Positions 1 through 7,539 of a stretch of DNA of 64,000 nt are shown here, piece by piece. A program made the translations under genes and the position numbers. The notes under the pieces were generated by a model that searched no databases, was not told the DNA's origin, and worked only from the letters and a program-made list of their open reading frames with translations. This stretch comes from Candidatus Alistipes intestinigallinarum. Lineage in GTDB: Bacteria > Bacteroidota > Bacteroidia > Bacteroidales > Rikenellaceae. Each line of letters starts with the position of its first letter. Within the stretch, counting starts at the first letter, position 1. The DNA lies in the NCBI GenBank assembly GCA_019115745.1, contig DXDA01000074.1, forward strand, positions 1 through 64,000, written 5' to 3'.

Positions 1-2299
1 ACGACAGCGAGATGGTCGACAGCCGCATCGAGTCGGCCAGGAAGTTGTACGATCCGCTGGCGCGCAGCTCGTCGATGAGCTTGATCTTCTTCACGCCCGA
101 GGTGTCGCGCTTCGAGAGCACCTTCATTTCGAGGTTCTGCGACAGCGAGAAGTTCATCGACATCGAACGTCCCGACGACGGTACGCCGTAAGCGTTCACG
201 GCATAGGGCGAGTAGGTCGTGAAACGTCCCGTGGAGTCGGTCTGACGCGTCAGGTAGTAGCCGTACTTCGGGTCGCTGAAGTCCGGGGCGTAGGAGAAGC
301 CGATCGAGGGGGTCAGCGTGTGGCGGATGGCCTGGATCTTGCGGTCGCGGCGCTTCTTCGTGAAGTCGAACATCCCGTAGACGGTCGTCGAGGCCGAGAC
401 GCTGAAGTTGTAGTTGTACAGGCGGTAGAAGCCGTAGTTCGTCGGCAGCGTGTCGGTCTTGTTCGTCACCGGGTTCCACTCGTACTCCACCTTCTTGAAA
501 TACCACTTCTCGGTGTAGTTGGCCGAGGGCGTCACGTTGATGTAGTTGAAGAGGTTGAACGACGCCGAAACCGGAATCGAGTGCTCGATGCCGTTCTTCA
601 TGTTGTCGAGCGTCTTCTTCGAGAAGATCTCCGACTCGGTGGTCGTCACCGAGTTGGTCATCTTTCCCGTGTACTGCATCGAAATCTTCTCATACCAGCG
701 GTCCTTGCCCATCTTCTCCTTGCGCTTGAAGGGGTAGAAGCGCGAGACGTTGAAGACCACCGTCGGGAGGGTGATCGACAGCGACTGGTTCTGCGAGTTC
801 TGTGACACGGCCATATTCGCCGAGAGCGAGAAGGGCGTACCGGCCCAGTTCTTCGAATAGGAGATCGACGAGTTGGTCTGCGTGGCGAGAATGTCGTTGA
901 GGTTCGTTGCCGAATAGCGGCTGTAACCGCTCGTGGCGAAGTTCACCGAGGCCGAGAAGGTCGAGCCCGGGTTGGCCTTGGCATCCTGCGAGTGGGTCCA
1001 CTGGATGCGGAAGTTGTTCTGCTTGATGTAGTCGGGTTCGCCCTTTTCGCCGGTCTTCACGCTCGAAAACTCCATGTTGAAGCTGCCGCTGTACTTGTAG
1101 CGCTTGATGTAGCGCGAGGCCGCCGAGGCTTCCCACGACCCCAGCGTATAGATACCTCCGCGCACCGCCAGGTCGGCATAGTCGCCCAGCGTGAAGTAGT
1201 AGCCCAGGTCGCGCAGGAAGAAACCCTTGGAATACTCCTCGCCGTAGGTCGGCATCAGAAGTCCCGATTTCGGCCCCGAACTGATTGGGAAAAAGCCCTC
1301 GGGGATACCCAGGAAGTAGATCGGGACATCCTCCATGACCAGGTAGGCCGGGCCGGTGATGACCTTCTTGCCGGGGATCACCTTCGCCTTGGTCATCGCC
1401 AGGTAGAAGTGCGGGTGGTCGGTCTCGTCGCACGTGGTGTACTTGCCGTGCTGGATGTTGATCGTGTTGTCGGGCATCTTCTTCACGCTCCCGCCCACGA
1501 GCCAGCCGTCGCCCTGCTGCGTGGCCACGCCCTTGATCTTCGCCTTCTTCGAGTCGAGGTTATAGGTGATCGTGTCCATCTGGTAGGAGGCCGAGCCGTC
1601 CGAGAATTCGGGCTTCGTGACGATCGGTTTGCCCTCCAGCGAGTCGGGTTTGCCGTAGGCGTGGACCAGCTTCGAGTTCATGTCGATACGCATGAAGTCG
1701 GCCTTGAGGTTGCTGTTCTGGTAGGTCACGTCGCCTTGGTTGTAGATGTAGACCAGCTTGTTGCGCACGTCGTAGACCAGCGAGTCGGTGTTCTTGCCCG
1801 AGATCGGGTCGTCGAGGAATGCGCCGGCCGGCCGGGGTTTCTTCACCGTGTCGCGGCGCATCGTATCGGCGGCCAGCGAGTCGGCCCTGAGCGAATCGGC
1901 GCGCATCTCCAGCGAATCGCTCTTTTGGGCGATCAGCGAGTCGACCTGGGCCGAGAAGAGCGAATCGCGCTCCTGCTGGCTCAAGGCGTTGAAGGCGGCG
2001 TTGCGGCGGGCGCGTTCGCGGGCCGCACGGGCCTCGCGGCGGAGTTCGCGCCGCGAAGGGGTTTTCGAGAGGGTGGTGGTGCTGTCGGCGGGTGTTGCGG
2101 AAAGGCTTGCGGTGGCGCTTTCGGAAGGCGTCGCGGAAAGGCTTGCGGCGGCGCTGTCGGCGCTCTGGACGGCACCTGAAAGGGGCTCCTCTCCGAGTCG
2201 GAGCGGGGTGGTACGAGTCATCATGCCGCCCGATACGGCCTGGGCGAACAGCACGAACACGGCCGCCGACAAGAGATATTTTACCCTTCTTTTATCCAA
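1..2299 (-). CDS. lptD: LPS-assembly outer-membrane protein LptD (partial, runs off left edge)
   Basis: Reading the minus strand from a TTG at 2299 gives an open frame of about 766 codons to the window edge, without a stop. It starts with a good signal peptide (MDKRRVKYLLSAAVFVLF), followed by an Ala/Ser/Asp-rich charged stretch, an OstA-like beta-jellyroll region from about residue 175 (VYDVRNKLVYIYNQGDVTYQ) and then aromatic-rich alternating segments typical of a 26-strand LptD barrel. LptD inserts lipopolysaccharide into the outer leaflet of the outer membrane. The TTG start is inferred: the first in-frame ATG lies after the signal peptide, so an ATG-only search would miss or truncate the gene. 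It is divergent from the amidase gene, a common order in Bacteroidales. The C-terminal part of the barrel is missing because of the window edge. Confidence 0.88.
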   Translation of the reverse strand, partial: MDKRRVKYLLSAAVFVLFAQAVSGGMMTRTTPLRLGEEPLSGAVQSADSAAASLSATPSESATASLSATPADSTTTLSKTPSRRELRREARAARERARRNAAFNALSQQERDSLFSAQVDSLIAQKSDSLEMRADSLRADSLAADTMRRDTVKKPRPAGAFLDDPISGKNTDSLVYDVRNKLVYIYNQGDVTYQNSNLKADFMRIDMNSKLVHAYGKPDSLEGKPIVTKPEFSDGSASYQMDTITYNLDSKKAKIKGVATQQGDGWLVGGSVKKMPDNTINIQHGKYTTCDETDHPHFYLAMTKAKVIPGKKVITGPAYLVMEDVPIYFLGIPEGFFPISSGPKSGLLMPTYGEEYSKGFFLRDLGYYFTLGDYADLAVRGGIYTLGSWEASAASRYIKRYKYSGSFNMEFSSVKTGEKGEPDYIKQNNFRIQWTHSQDAKANPGSTFSASVNFATSGYSRYSATNLNDILATQTNSSISYSKNWAGTPFSLSANMAVSQNSQNQSLSITLPTVVFNVSRFYPFKRKEKMGKDRWYEKISMQYTGKMTNSVTTTESEIFSKKTLDNMKNGIEHSIPVSASFNLFNYINVTPSANYTEKWYFKKVEYEWNPVTNKTDTLPTNYGFYRLYNYNFSVSASTTVYGMFDFTKKRRDRKIQAIRHTLTPSIGFSYAPDFSDPKYGYYLTRQTDSTGRFTTYSPYAVNAYGVPSSGRSMSMNFSLSQNLEMKVLSKRDTSGVKKIKLIDELRASGSYNFLADSMRLSTISLS
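2097..2160. repeat. 36-bp tandem repeat inside lptD
   Basis: Two copies of a 28-bp block (2097-2124 and 2133-2160, two mismatches) recur with a 36-bp period. They encode two Ala/Ser-rich 12-residue units (core ASLSATP) in the linker just after the LptD signal peptide. The period is a multiple of three, so a gain or loss of a copy would keep the frame. Confidence 0.7.
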
Positions 2300-2317
2300 A
2301 ATTCCAAAAATTTTCCG

Positions 2318-2325
2318 TACCTTTG
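2318..2325 (+). promoter_or_regulatory. -7 element upstream of the amidase gene
   Basis: TACCTTTG matches the Bacteroidota -7 consensus TAnnTTTG and lies 114 bp before the amidase ATG. No TTTG is seen at the expected -33 spacing, so only half of the promoter is supported. Confidence 0.5.
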
Positions 2326-2390
2326 CCGACAAGTCGGCAAAAACGCCCGGATCGGGCCTCGGAGGCCTTCCCGCCGCGTTTTCGGCTCGA

Positions 2391-2398
2391 CAAAGATA
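2391..2398 (-). promoter_or_regulatory. -7 element upstream of lptD
   Basis: On the minus strand the sequence is TATCTTTG (TAnnTTTG), about 90 bp before the inferred lptD start. It faces the plus-strand -7 element at 2318-2325, so the two divergent transcripts would overlap by roughly 60 bp. Confidence 0.5.
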
Positions 2399-2439
2399 GG
2401 TAAAAAATTACAGATAGCTCACATTTCGCACCATTAAAT

Positions 2440-3711
2440 ATGCGTACGCGTCTTTTGCTGATCCTCGCCTTTGCGGCGGCCGTCGTCTGTACAAACGCGG
2501 TTGCCGGCGCGAATATTGCGCACGGAGTCGGGGTTGTGGTGATTGATGCCGGACACGGAGGCAAGTTCCCCGGAGCGCATTACGGCGGAGTTTACGAGAA
2601 GGACCTCACGCTGAAGGTCGCCCTGAAGCTCGGAAAACTCATCGAGGAGGGGATGCCCGGCGTGAAGGTGGTCTACACGCGGACCACCGACAAGGCTCTG
2701 GGTGCCGATCTGGCGTCGGACCTCCAGGCCCGGGCCGGCATTGCGAACAACGCCGGGGGCGATCTCTTCATTTCGATCCATGCCAACGCGGCGCCGCGGG
2801 CAACCTCCGTCAAGGGGGTTGAGACGCTCATCATGGGCGAAACCCCCAAGGAGCAGCGCTATAACGAAAACGCCCTCTACGAAAGCAACCGCGAGGACCT
2901 GATCGACATGTCGGACGAGCGGACCGCCGCCATCGTGCGGGCCTATATCCAAAACCTGCAGTTCACCTACGGCGAATACAGCATGGCCATTGCCCGCTGC
3001 ATCCAGACGCAGTACACCAAGGCCGGGCGCAACTCCCGGGGCGTGAAACGGCAGTTGCTGCGCGTGCTGTACGCCACGGACATGCCCAGTGCGCTGACCG
3101 AGATCGGGTTCATGACCAATGCGCAGGAGCTGGCCTACATGAAGTCCGACAAGGGACAGAACGAGATTGCCGCGTCGATCTACCGGGCCGTGAAGGAGTA
3201 TTCGTCCTACGTGCTCGAAACCCGGACGGCCGAGGAGAATGTCGCAACTCCGGGCTCCGAGCCTGAAAAGAAGACTCCCGCCGCCGCGAAACCCGAAGCC
3301 GGAAGCGCTGCGAAAGCGGACAGTTCCGCCGGGAAAAACGCCGCGAAGCCCGATCCGAAGGCTGAACCGGCCGGGAAAAAGCCCTCCAAAACCGAAAAGA
3401 CGGGGACGGCTGCGAAGAGCGAGTCGGCGAAAGAGAGCGCCCGGGCTGCGGAATCCGCCGCGGAGAAACCCTTGCGCTATACGGTGCAGGTGCTCGCCTC
3501 GGCAAAGCCCGTTCCGCTGAACTCCGCGCAGTTCCGCGCCTATCGCGGCCAGGTGAAGCAATATCGGTCGGACGGCCGATTCCCCTACAAGTACGGGGTG
3601 GGCGAGTACGACTCGCGTGCCGCCGCTCAGCGAAAGGCCGCCGAAGTCCGAAAAACATTCCCCGATGCGTTTGTCGTCTGCTGCCGGGGTACGCAAATTG
3701 TAAAGAAGTAA
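2440..3711 (+). CDS. N-acetylmuramoyl-L-alanine amidase (Amidase_3) with SPOR-like C-terminus
   Basis: This secreted zinc amidase of 423 aa cleaves the amide bond between muramic acid and the stem peptide of peptidoglycan. The signal peptide covers residues 1-24. Zinc ligands and the catalytic Glu of the Amidase_3 fold are visible: H39 in VIDAGHGG, E53, H114 in FISIHANA and E221 in LTEIGF. A low-complexity Lys/Ala/Pro/Glu linker (about 255-340) leads to a C-terminal SPOR-like module (about 345-420, starting RYTVQVLASA) expected to bind denuded glycan strands at the septum. It is followed 9 bp later by the MCE gene, suggesting one envelope operon. The family is clear; the AmiC-like division role is inferred. 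Confidence 0.92.
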   Translation: MRTRLLLILAFAAAVVCTNAVAGANIAHGVGVVVIDAGHGGKFPGAHYGGVYEKDLTLKVALKLGKLIEEGMPGVKVVYTRTTDKALGADLASDLQARAGIANNAGGDLFISIHANAAPRATSVKGVETLIMGETPKEQRYNENALYESNREDLIDMSDERTAAIVRAYIQNLQFTYGEYSMAIARCIQTQYTKAGRNSRGVKRQLLRVLYATDMPSALTEIGFMTNAQELAYMKSDKGQNEIAASIYRAVKEYSSYVLETRTAEENVATPGSEPEKKTPAAAKPEAGSAAKADSSAGKNAAKPDPKAEPAGKKPSKTEKTGTAAKSESAKESARAAESAAEKPLRYTVQVLASAKPVPLNSAQFRAYRGQVKQYRSDGRFPYKYGVGEYDSRAAAQRKAAEVRKTFPDAFVVCCRGTQIVKK

Positions 3712-3720
3712 AAACGGGAT

Positions 3721-4722
3721 ATGAAAAGAGAAGTCAAGATCGGTCTGTTTGCCGTCGTGATGATCGTGGCCGCCTGGGCCGGAATCCGGTTCCTGCAGGG
3801 CCTGGATATTTTCAGCCGCAATGCGGTCTACTATGCCTCCTATGATCAGGTGAGCGGAATTCAGGCCGCCTCGCCCATCCTCCTGAAAGGGGTCAAGGTC
3901 GGGACGGTCACCGGTATCTCGCTCGACCCCCAGCGCAGCGACAACGTCGTGCTGCAGTTCACCATCAAGCGCCAGTACCGCATCCCGAAGGACTCCGAAG
4001 CCAAGATCTTCAGCGACGGGTTCATGGGCGGCAAAGCCATCGAAATCCTCTACGGAAAGTCGTCGGAGTATCTCGAAAAGGGCGATACGCTGCGTTCGGT
4101 GCGCGGCCGCGACCTGATGGATATGGCCGGCTCGGAACTGGAGTTCTTCAAGCAGAAGATCTCGCAGGTCACCGCCGACCTCTCGCGGACGCTGAACAAC
4201 CTGAATCTGCTGATGGAGACCAATGCGCAGAGCATCCACGGAACCATGCAGCACCTCGACGCCATGACGGGCGATCTGGCCGACCTGCTCGATGCCGAGA
4301 AACAGAACCTCGCCTCCGCCGTGGAGAACCTGACGGCCTTCTCCGAGATGTTGGGCCAGAACGCCCCGCGGGTCGACAGCATGATGGGCAACCTGAACCG
4401 CATCTCCACGGAGCTGGCCGATGCGGGATTCGCCCGGGAGCTCTCCGAAACGGTCGGGGAGATGAACCTCCTGCTGGAGCGCATCCAGGAGGGCGACGGG
4501 ACCGTCGGACGGCTGTTGAACGATCCGTCGCTCTACGAGTCGCTGAACGAGGCCAGCGACAACCTGGCGTCGCTGCTGGCCAACCTGGAGCAGTACCCCG
4601 GCCGTTACGTCCACTTCTCGCTCTTCGGACGCAGCCCCGAAAAGATGCAGGCCAAGGCCGAACGTCAGGCCGCCAAAGCCGCCGAACGGGCCCGGAGGGA
4701 TTCGCTCAAGGCCCTGCGCTGA
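3721..4722 (+). CDS. MlaD/MCE-family lipid-transport substrate-binding protein
   Basis: The 333-aa protein has an N-terminal membrane anchor (about residues 6-26), one MCE domain (about 36-115, with the typical ILLKGVKVGTVTGISLD segment) and a long helical C-terminal half rich in Leu, Glu and Asn that probably forms a coiled coil. MCE proteins bind phospholipids in the periplasm and work with an MlaE/MlaF-type ABC transporter to move lipids between membranes. No permease or ATPase gene is adjacent here. The gene starts 9 bp after the amidase and probably shares its transcript. Confidence 0.88.
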   Translation: MKREVKIGLFAVVMIVAAWAGIRFLQGLDIFSRNAVYYASYDQVSGIQAASPILLKGVKVGTVTGISLDPQRSDNVVLQFTIKRQYRIPKDSEAKIFSDGFMGGKAIEILYGKSSEYLEKGDTLRSVRGRDLMDMAGSELEFFKQKISQVTADLSRTLNNLNLLMETNAQSIHGTMQHLDAMTGDLADLLDAEKQNLASAVENLTAFSEMLGQNAPRVDSMMGNLNRISTELADAGFARELSETVGEMNLLLERIQEGDGTVGRLLNDPSLYESLNEASDNLASLLANLEQYPGRYVHFSLFGRSPEKMQAKAERQAAKAAERARRDSLKALR

Positions 4723-4795
4723 AAATCCGGAATGTAAAATGCTTCGGTCCCGGGCGAGTCGCGGGGCCGATTTTTATTCGATTGCATTACCCTAC

Positions 4796-7285
4796 ATGAT
4801 CTACCCAGCTACTTTCGAGCAGAAAATCGGATTCGACCGCCTGCGGGAACAGGTCGCCGAACGTTGTACGATGCAGGCCGCCCGCGAACGGATTGCCGCC
4901 GAGGGCTTCTCGACCTCCCCGCGTGAGATCGAGCACCGCCTGGCGCTGGCCGACGAGATGCGTCTGGTGCTCGAAATGGAGCGCGACTTCCCCGGCGGCG
5001 AGTATCCCGATGTCGACCGGATCGTGGCCAAACTGCGCGTCGAAGGGTCGTTCCTCGACGTGGAGGAGGTCGTCACCCTCGGAAGGGCCCTCACGACGAT
5101 CGGCGGCATCGTGTCGTTCATCCTGAACCGTGCGGAGCGCTATCCGTCGCTCCATGCCCGCACGCGGGGCGTGGAGGCCTTCCCGGAGATCGTGCGGCGC
5201 ATCGAGGCGATTGTCGACCGATTCGGCAACGTGAAGGACAACGCTTCTCTGGCACTGCAGGAGATCCGCCGGGCGATCCGCGAGCGCGAGGGACAGGCCG
5301 CCAAGCGGCTGCAGGCCGTACTGGCCGCCGCCAAGGGGGCGGGGATCGTCGAGAGCGACGCGCAGATCTCGATCCGCGACGGGCGTGCCGTGATCCCTGT
5401 CTCGGCCTCGAACAAACGCAAGCTCAACGGCTTCATCCACGACGAGTCGGCCACCGGAAAGACCTTCTACGTCGAGCCGGTCGAGGTGGTGGAGATCAAC
5501 AACGAACTGCGCGAGTTGGAGTATGCCGAACGGCGCGAGATCGTGCGTATCCTCACGGAGTTTACCGAGGGGATTCGCCCCGATGCGGAGCTGATCGCCG
5601 CCTCGGGCGACTATCTGGCCGAGATGGACATGCTGCGCGCCAAGGGGCGCTGGGCCTCGGAAAACGGATGCGTGAAGCCGATTCTCTCGACCGATGACCG
5701 GCTGGTGCTCAAAAACGCCCGCCATCCGCTGCTGCAGCAGACCCTGCGGGCCGCCGGGCGCGAGATCGTCCCGCTCGACCTGCAGTTGGACCGCCGCAAG
5801 CACATCCTTGTCATCTCGGGACCCAATGCCGGCGGAAAATCCGTCTGTCTGAAGACCACGGGCATCGTGCAGTACATGTTCCAGTGCGGGTTCCCGGTCC
5901 CGGCGTCGGAGATCTCCGAACTGCCCGTCTTCGAGAGCCTCTGCATCGACATCGGCGACGAGCAGTCGATCGACAACGACCTGTCGACCTATTCGTCCCA
6001 CCTGCTCAACATGAAGCACATGCTGGCCGGAGCGTCGGAGCGCACGCTGGTGCTCATCGACGAGTTCGGGTCGGGAACCGAGCCGATCATCGGCGGGGCG
6101 ATTGCCGAGGCGATTCTCGAACGCCTGCTGGAAAAGGGGTGCTACGGCGTCATCACGACCCACTATGCCAACATCAAATACTATGCGTCGAATACCGAGG
6201 GCATTGCCAACGGTGCGATGATGTTCGACGTGCAGAACATCCGTCCGCTCTTCAGGCTGGAGATGGGCAAGCCGGGCAGTTCGTTTGCCGTGGAGATTGC
6301 CCGCAAGATCGGGCTCCCGGAGGAGATCATCCGCCGGGCCAGCGAGAAGGCCGGCTCGGACCATATCAATATCGAGAAGCAGTTGCGCGAGATCGCCCGC
6401 GACAAGCACTACTGGGAGCAGAAGCGCGACCGCATCCGACTGACGGACCGCAAGGTCGAGGAGCTGGAGCAGACCTACGCGGAGCAGCTCTCGAAGATCC
6501 GTGCCGAGCGGCAGGAGATTCTCAAACGGGCCAAGGAGGAGGCGCAGCGGCTGATTGCCGATGCCAACCGGCAGATCGAGAATACGATCAAGACGATCCG
6601 CGAGGCGCAGGCCGAGAAGGAGCTGACGCGGCTGGCCCGCCGCGAACTGGACGACTTCCGCGAGACGGTCGGGAAGGAGGATACCTCGGAGCGCGACGAG
6701 CAGGTGGCCCGCGAGATGGAACGCATCGAGCGGCGGCGCCAGCGGCGGGCCGAGCGGCGCGAACGTCAGGGCGAAAAGGGCCCGGAGAAGCCCGTAGCGG
6801 AGCCCGAGAAGCCGCGTGAGGTGGAGATCGGGTCGAAGGTCCGCATGGCCGGGCAGGCGATGGTCGGCGTGGTGCAGTCGGTGAAGGGCAAGCGGGCGCA
6901 GGTGGCTTTCGGGCAGATCCTCACGACGGTTGACAAGGCCTCGCTCCAGGTCGTCTCGAACAACGAATACCGCGAGGCCACGCGTCCGACGACGGCCCGT
7001 ACGGTCGTGTCAGTCGACATCTCGTCGCGCAAGCTCAACTTCAAGGACCACATCGACGTGCGCGGAATGCGTGCGGCGGAGGCGCTGGAGGCGGTGCAGG
7101 ACCTGGTGGACGACGCCCTGATGGTCGGCGTCGGGTCGGTGACGATCCTCCACGGAAAAGGCACCGGAGCCTTGAAGGAGGAGATTCGCCGTTACCTCAG
7201 GACGGTGCCCGAAGTGGTCTCGGCCGTCGACGAACACGCCGACCGCGGCGGTGCCGGCATCACCATCGTGACGTTCGGACAATAA
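4796..7285 (+). CDS. mutS2: Endonuclease MutS2 with Smr domain
   Basis: This 829-aa MutS-family ATPase lacks the mismatch-recognition domain I of MutS and ends in an Smr domain, the MutS2 layout. Walker A (SGPNAGGKSV, about residue 340), Walker B (LVLIDEFGSGTEP, about 418), a coiled-coil clamp region (about 500-650) and the C-terminal Smr motifs (VRGMRAAEA and LHGKGTGAL, last 75 residues) are visible. MutS2 proteins act on branched DNA or on collided ribosomes. The frame is open back to 4739, but the ATG at 4796 (MIYPATFEQK) matches the usual MutS2 start; the extra upstream residues are unlike the family. Confidence 0.93.
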   Translation: MIYPATFEQKIGFDRLREQVAERCTMQAARERIAAEGFSTSPREIEHRLALADEMRLVLEMERDFPGGEYPDVDRIVAKLRVEGSFLDVEEVVTLGRALTTIGGIVSFILNRAERYPSLHARTRGVEAFPEIVRRIEAIVDRFGNVKDNASLALQEIRRAIREREGQAAKRLQAVLAAAKGAGIVESDAQISIRDGRAVIPVSASNKRKLNGFIHDESATGKTFYVEPVEVVEINNELRELEYAERREIVRILTEFTEGIRPDAELIAASGDYLAEMDMLRAKGRWASENGCVKPILSTDDRLVLKNARHPLLQQTLRAAGREIVPLDLQLDRRKHILVISGPNAGGKSVCLKTTGIVQYMFQCGFPVPASEISELPVFESLCIDIGDEQSIDNDLSTYSSHLLNMKHMLAGASERTLVLIDEFGSGTEPIIGGAIAEAILERLLEKGCYGVITTHYANIKYYASNTEGIANGAMMFDVQNIRPLFRLEMGKPGSSFAVEIARKIGLPEEIIRRASEKAGSDHINIEKQLREIARDKHYWEQKRDRIRLTDRKVEELEQTYAEQLSKIRAERQEILKRAKEEAQRLIADANRQIENTIKTIREAQAEKELTRLARRELDDFRETVGKEDTSERDEQVAREMERIERRRQRRAERRERQGEKGPEKPVAEPEKPREVEIGSKVRMAGQAMVGVVQSVKGKRAQVAFGQILTTVDKASLQVVSNNEYREATRPTTARTVVSVDISSRKLNFKDHIDVRGMRAAEALEAVQDLVDDALMVGVGSVTILHGKGTGALKEEIRRYLRTVPEVVSAVDEHADRGGAGITIVTFGQ

Positions 7286-7300
7286 TCCCGCAAACCGAAG

Positions 7301-7495
7301 ATGGATACACAAGCGATTCTGACCTATATCATCCTGCCCTCCCTGCTGGCTGGGATACTGGTCCCTGTCGTGATGCGGTGGCTGCTTCGCAGGCAGCGGA
7401 CGTGGCGCAGGAAACTCCTCGAAGACAACGGGCGCATGGACCTGATCGACGAACTCTGCGCCGCCTCCCGGAAGGAGCCTGACAGCATGAAGTGA
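7301..7495 (+). CDS. Small single-pass membrane protein, unknown function
   Basis: This 64-aa protein has one hydrophobic helix (about residues 8-28, ILTYIILPSLLAGILVPVVM), followed by an Arg/Lys-rich stretch (RWLLRRQRTWRRK) and an acidic tail, so the N-terminus probably faces outward and the tail stays in the cytoplasm. It lies 15 bp after mutS2 and 44 bp before murF-alr. The compact spacing and typical codon use support a real gene. No family was recognised. Confidence 0.6.
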   Translation: MDTQAILTYIILPSLLAGILVPVVMRWLLRRQRTWRRKLLEDNGRMDLIDELCAASRKEPDSMK

Positions 7496-7539
7496 TCCGA
7501 GGCGGAAGTTGCCGCGTCGGAAGTAGATAAAAGTAGGAT

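Noticed and set aside
992..2179. Long plus-strand open frame antisense to lptD
   Set aside because: Val/Arg/His-rich translation with no recognisable domain, fully antisense to the convincing lptD frame; a GC-driven shadow. The same applies to long frames opposite mutS2, murF-alr, dnaJ, susC2, the HTCS, the GH2 genes and the GH28 genes.
5884..6819. 311-codon alternative-frame ORF within mutS2
   Set aside because: Gly/Arg/Ala-rich frame-shifted copy of the mutS2 core; the mutS2 frame is uninterrupted with all motifs.
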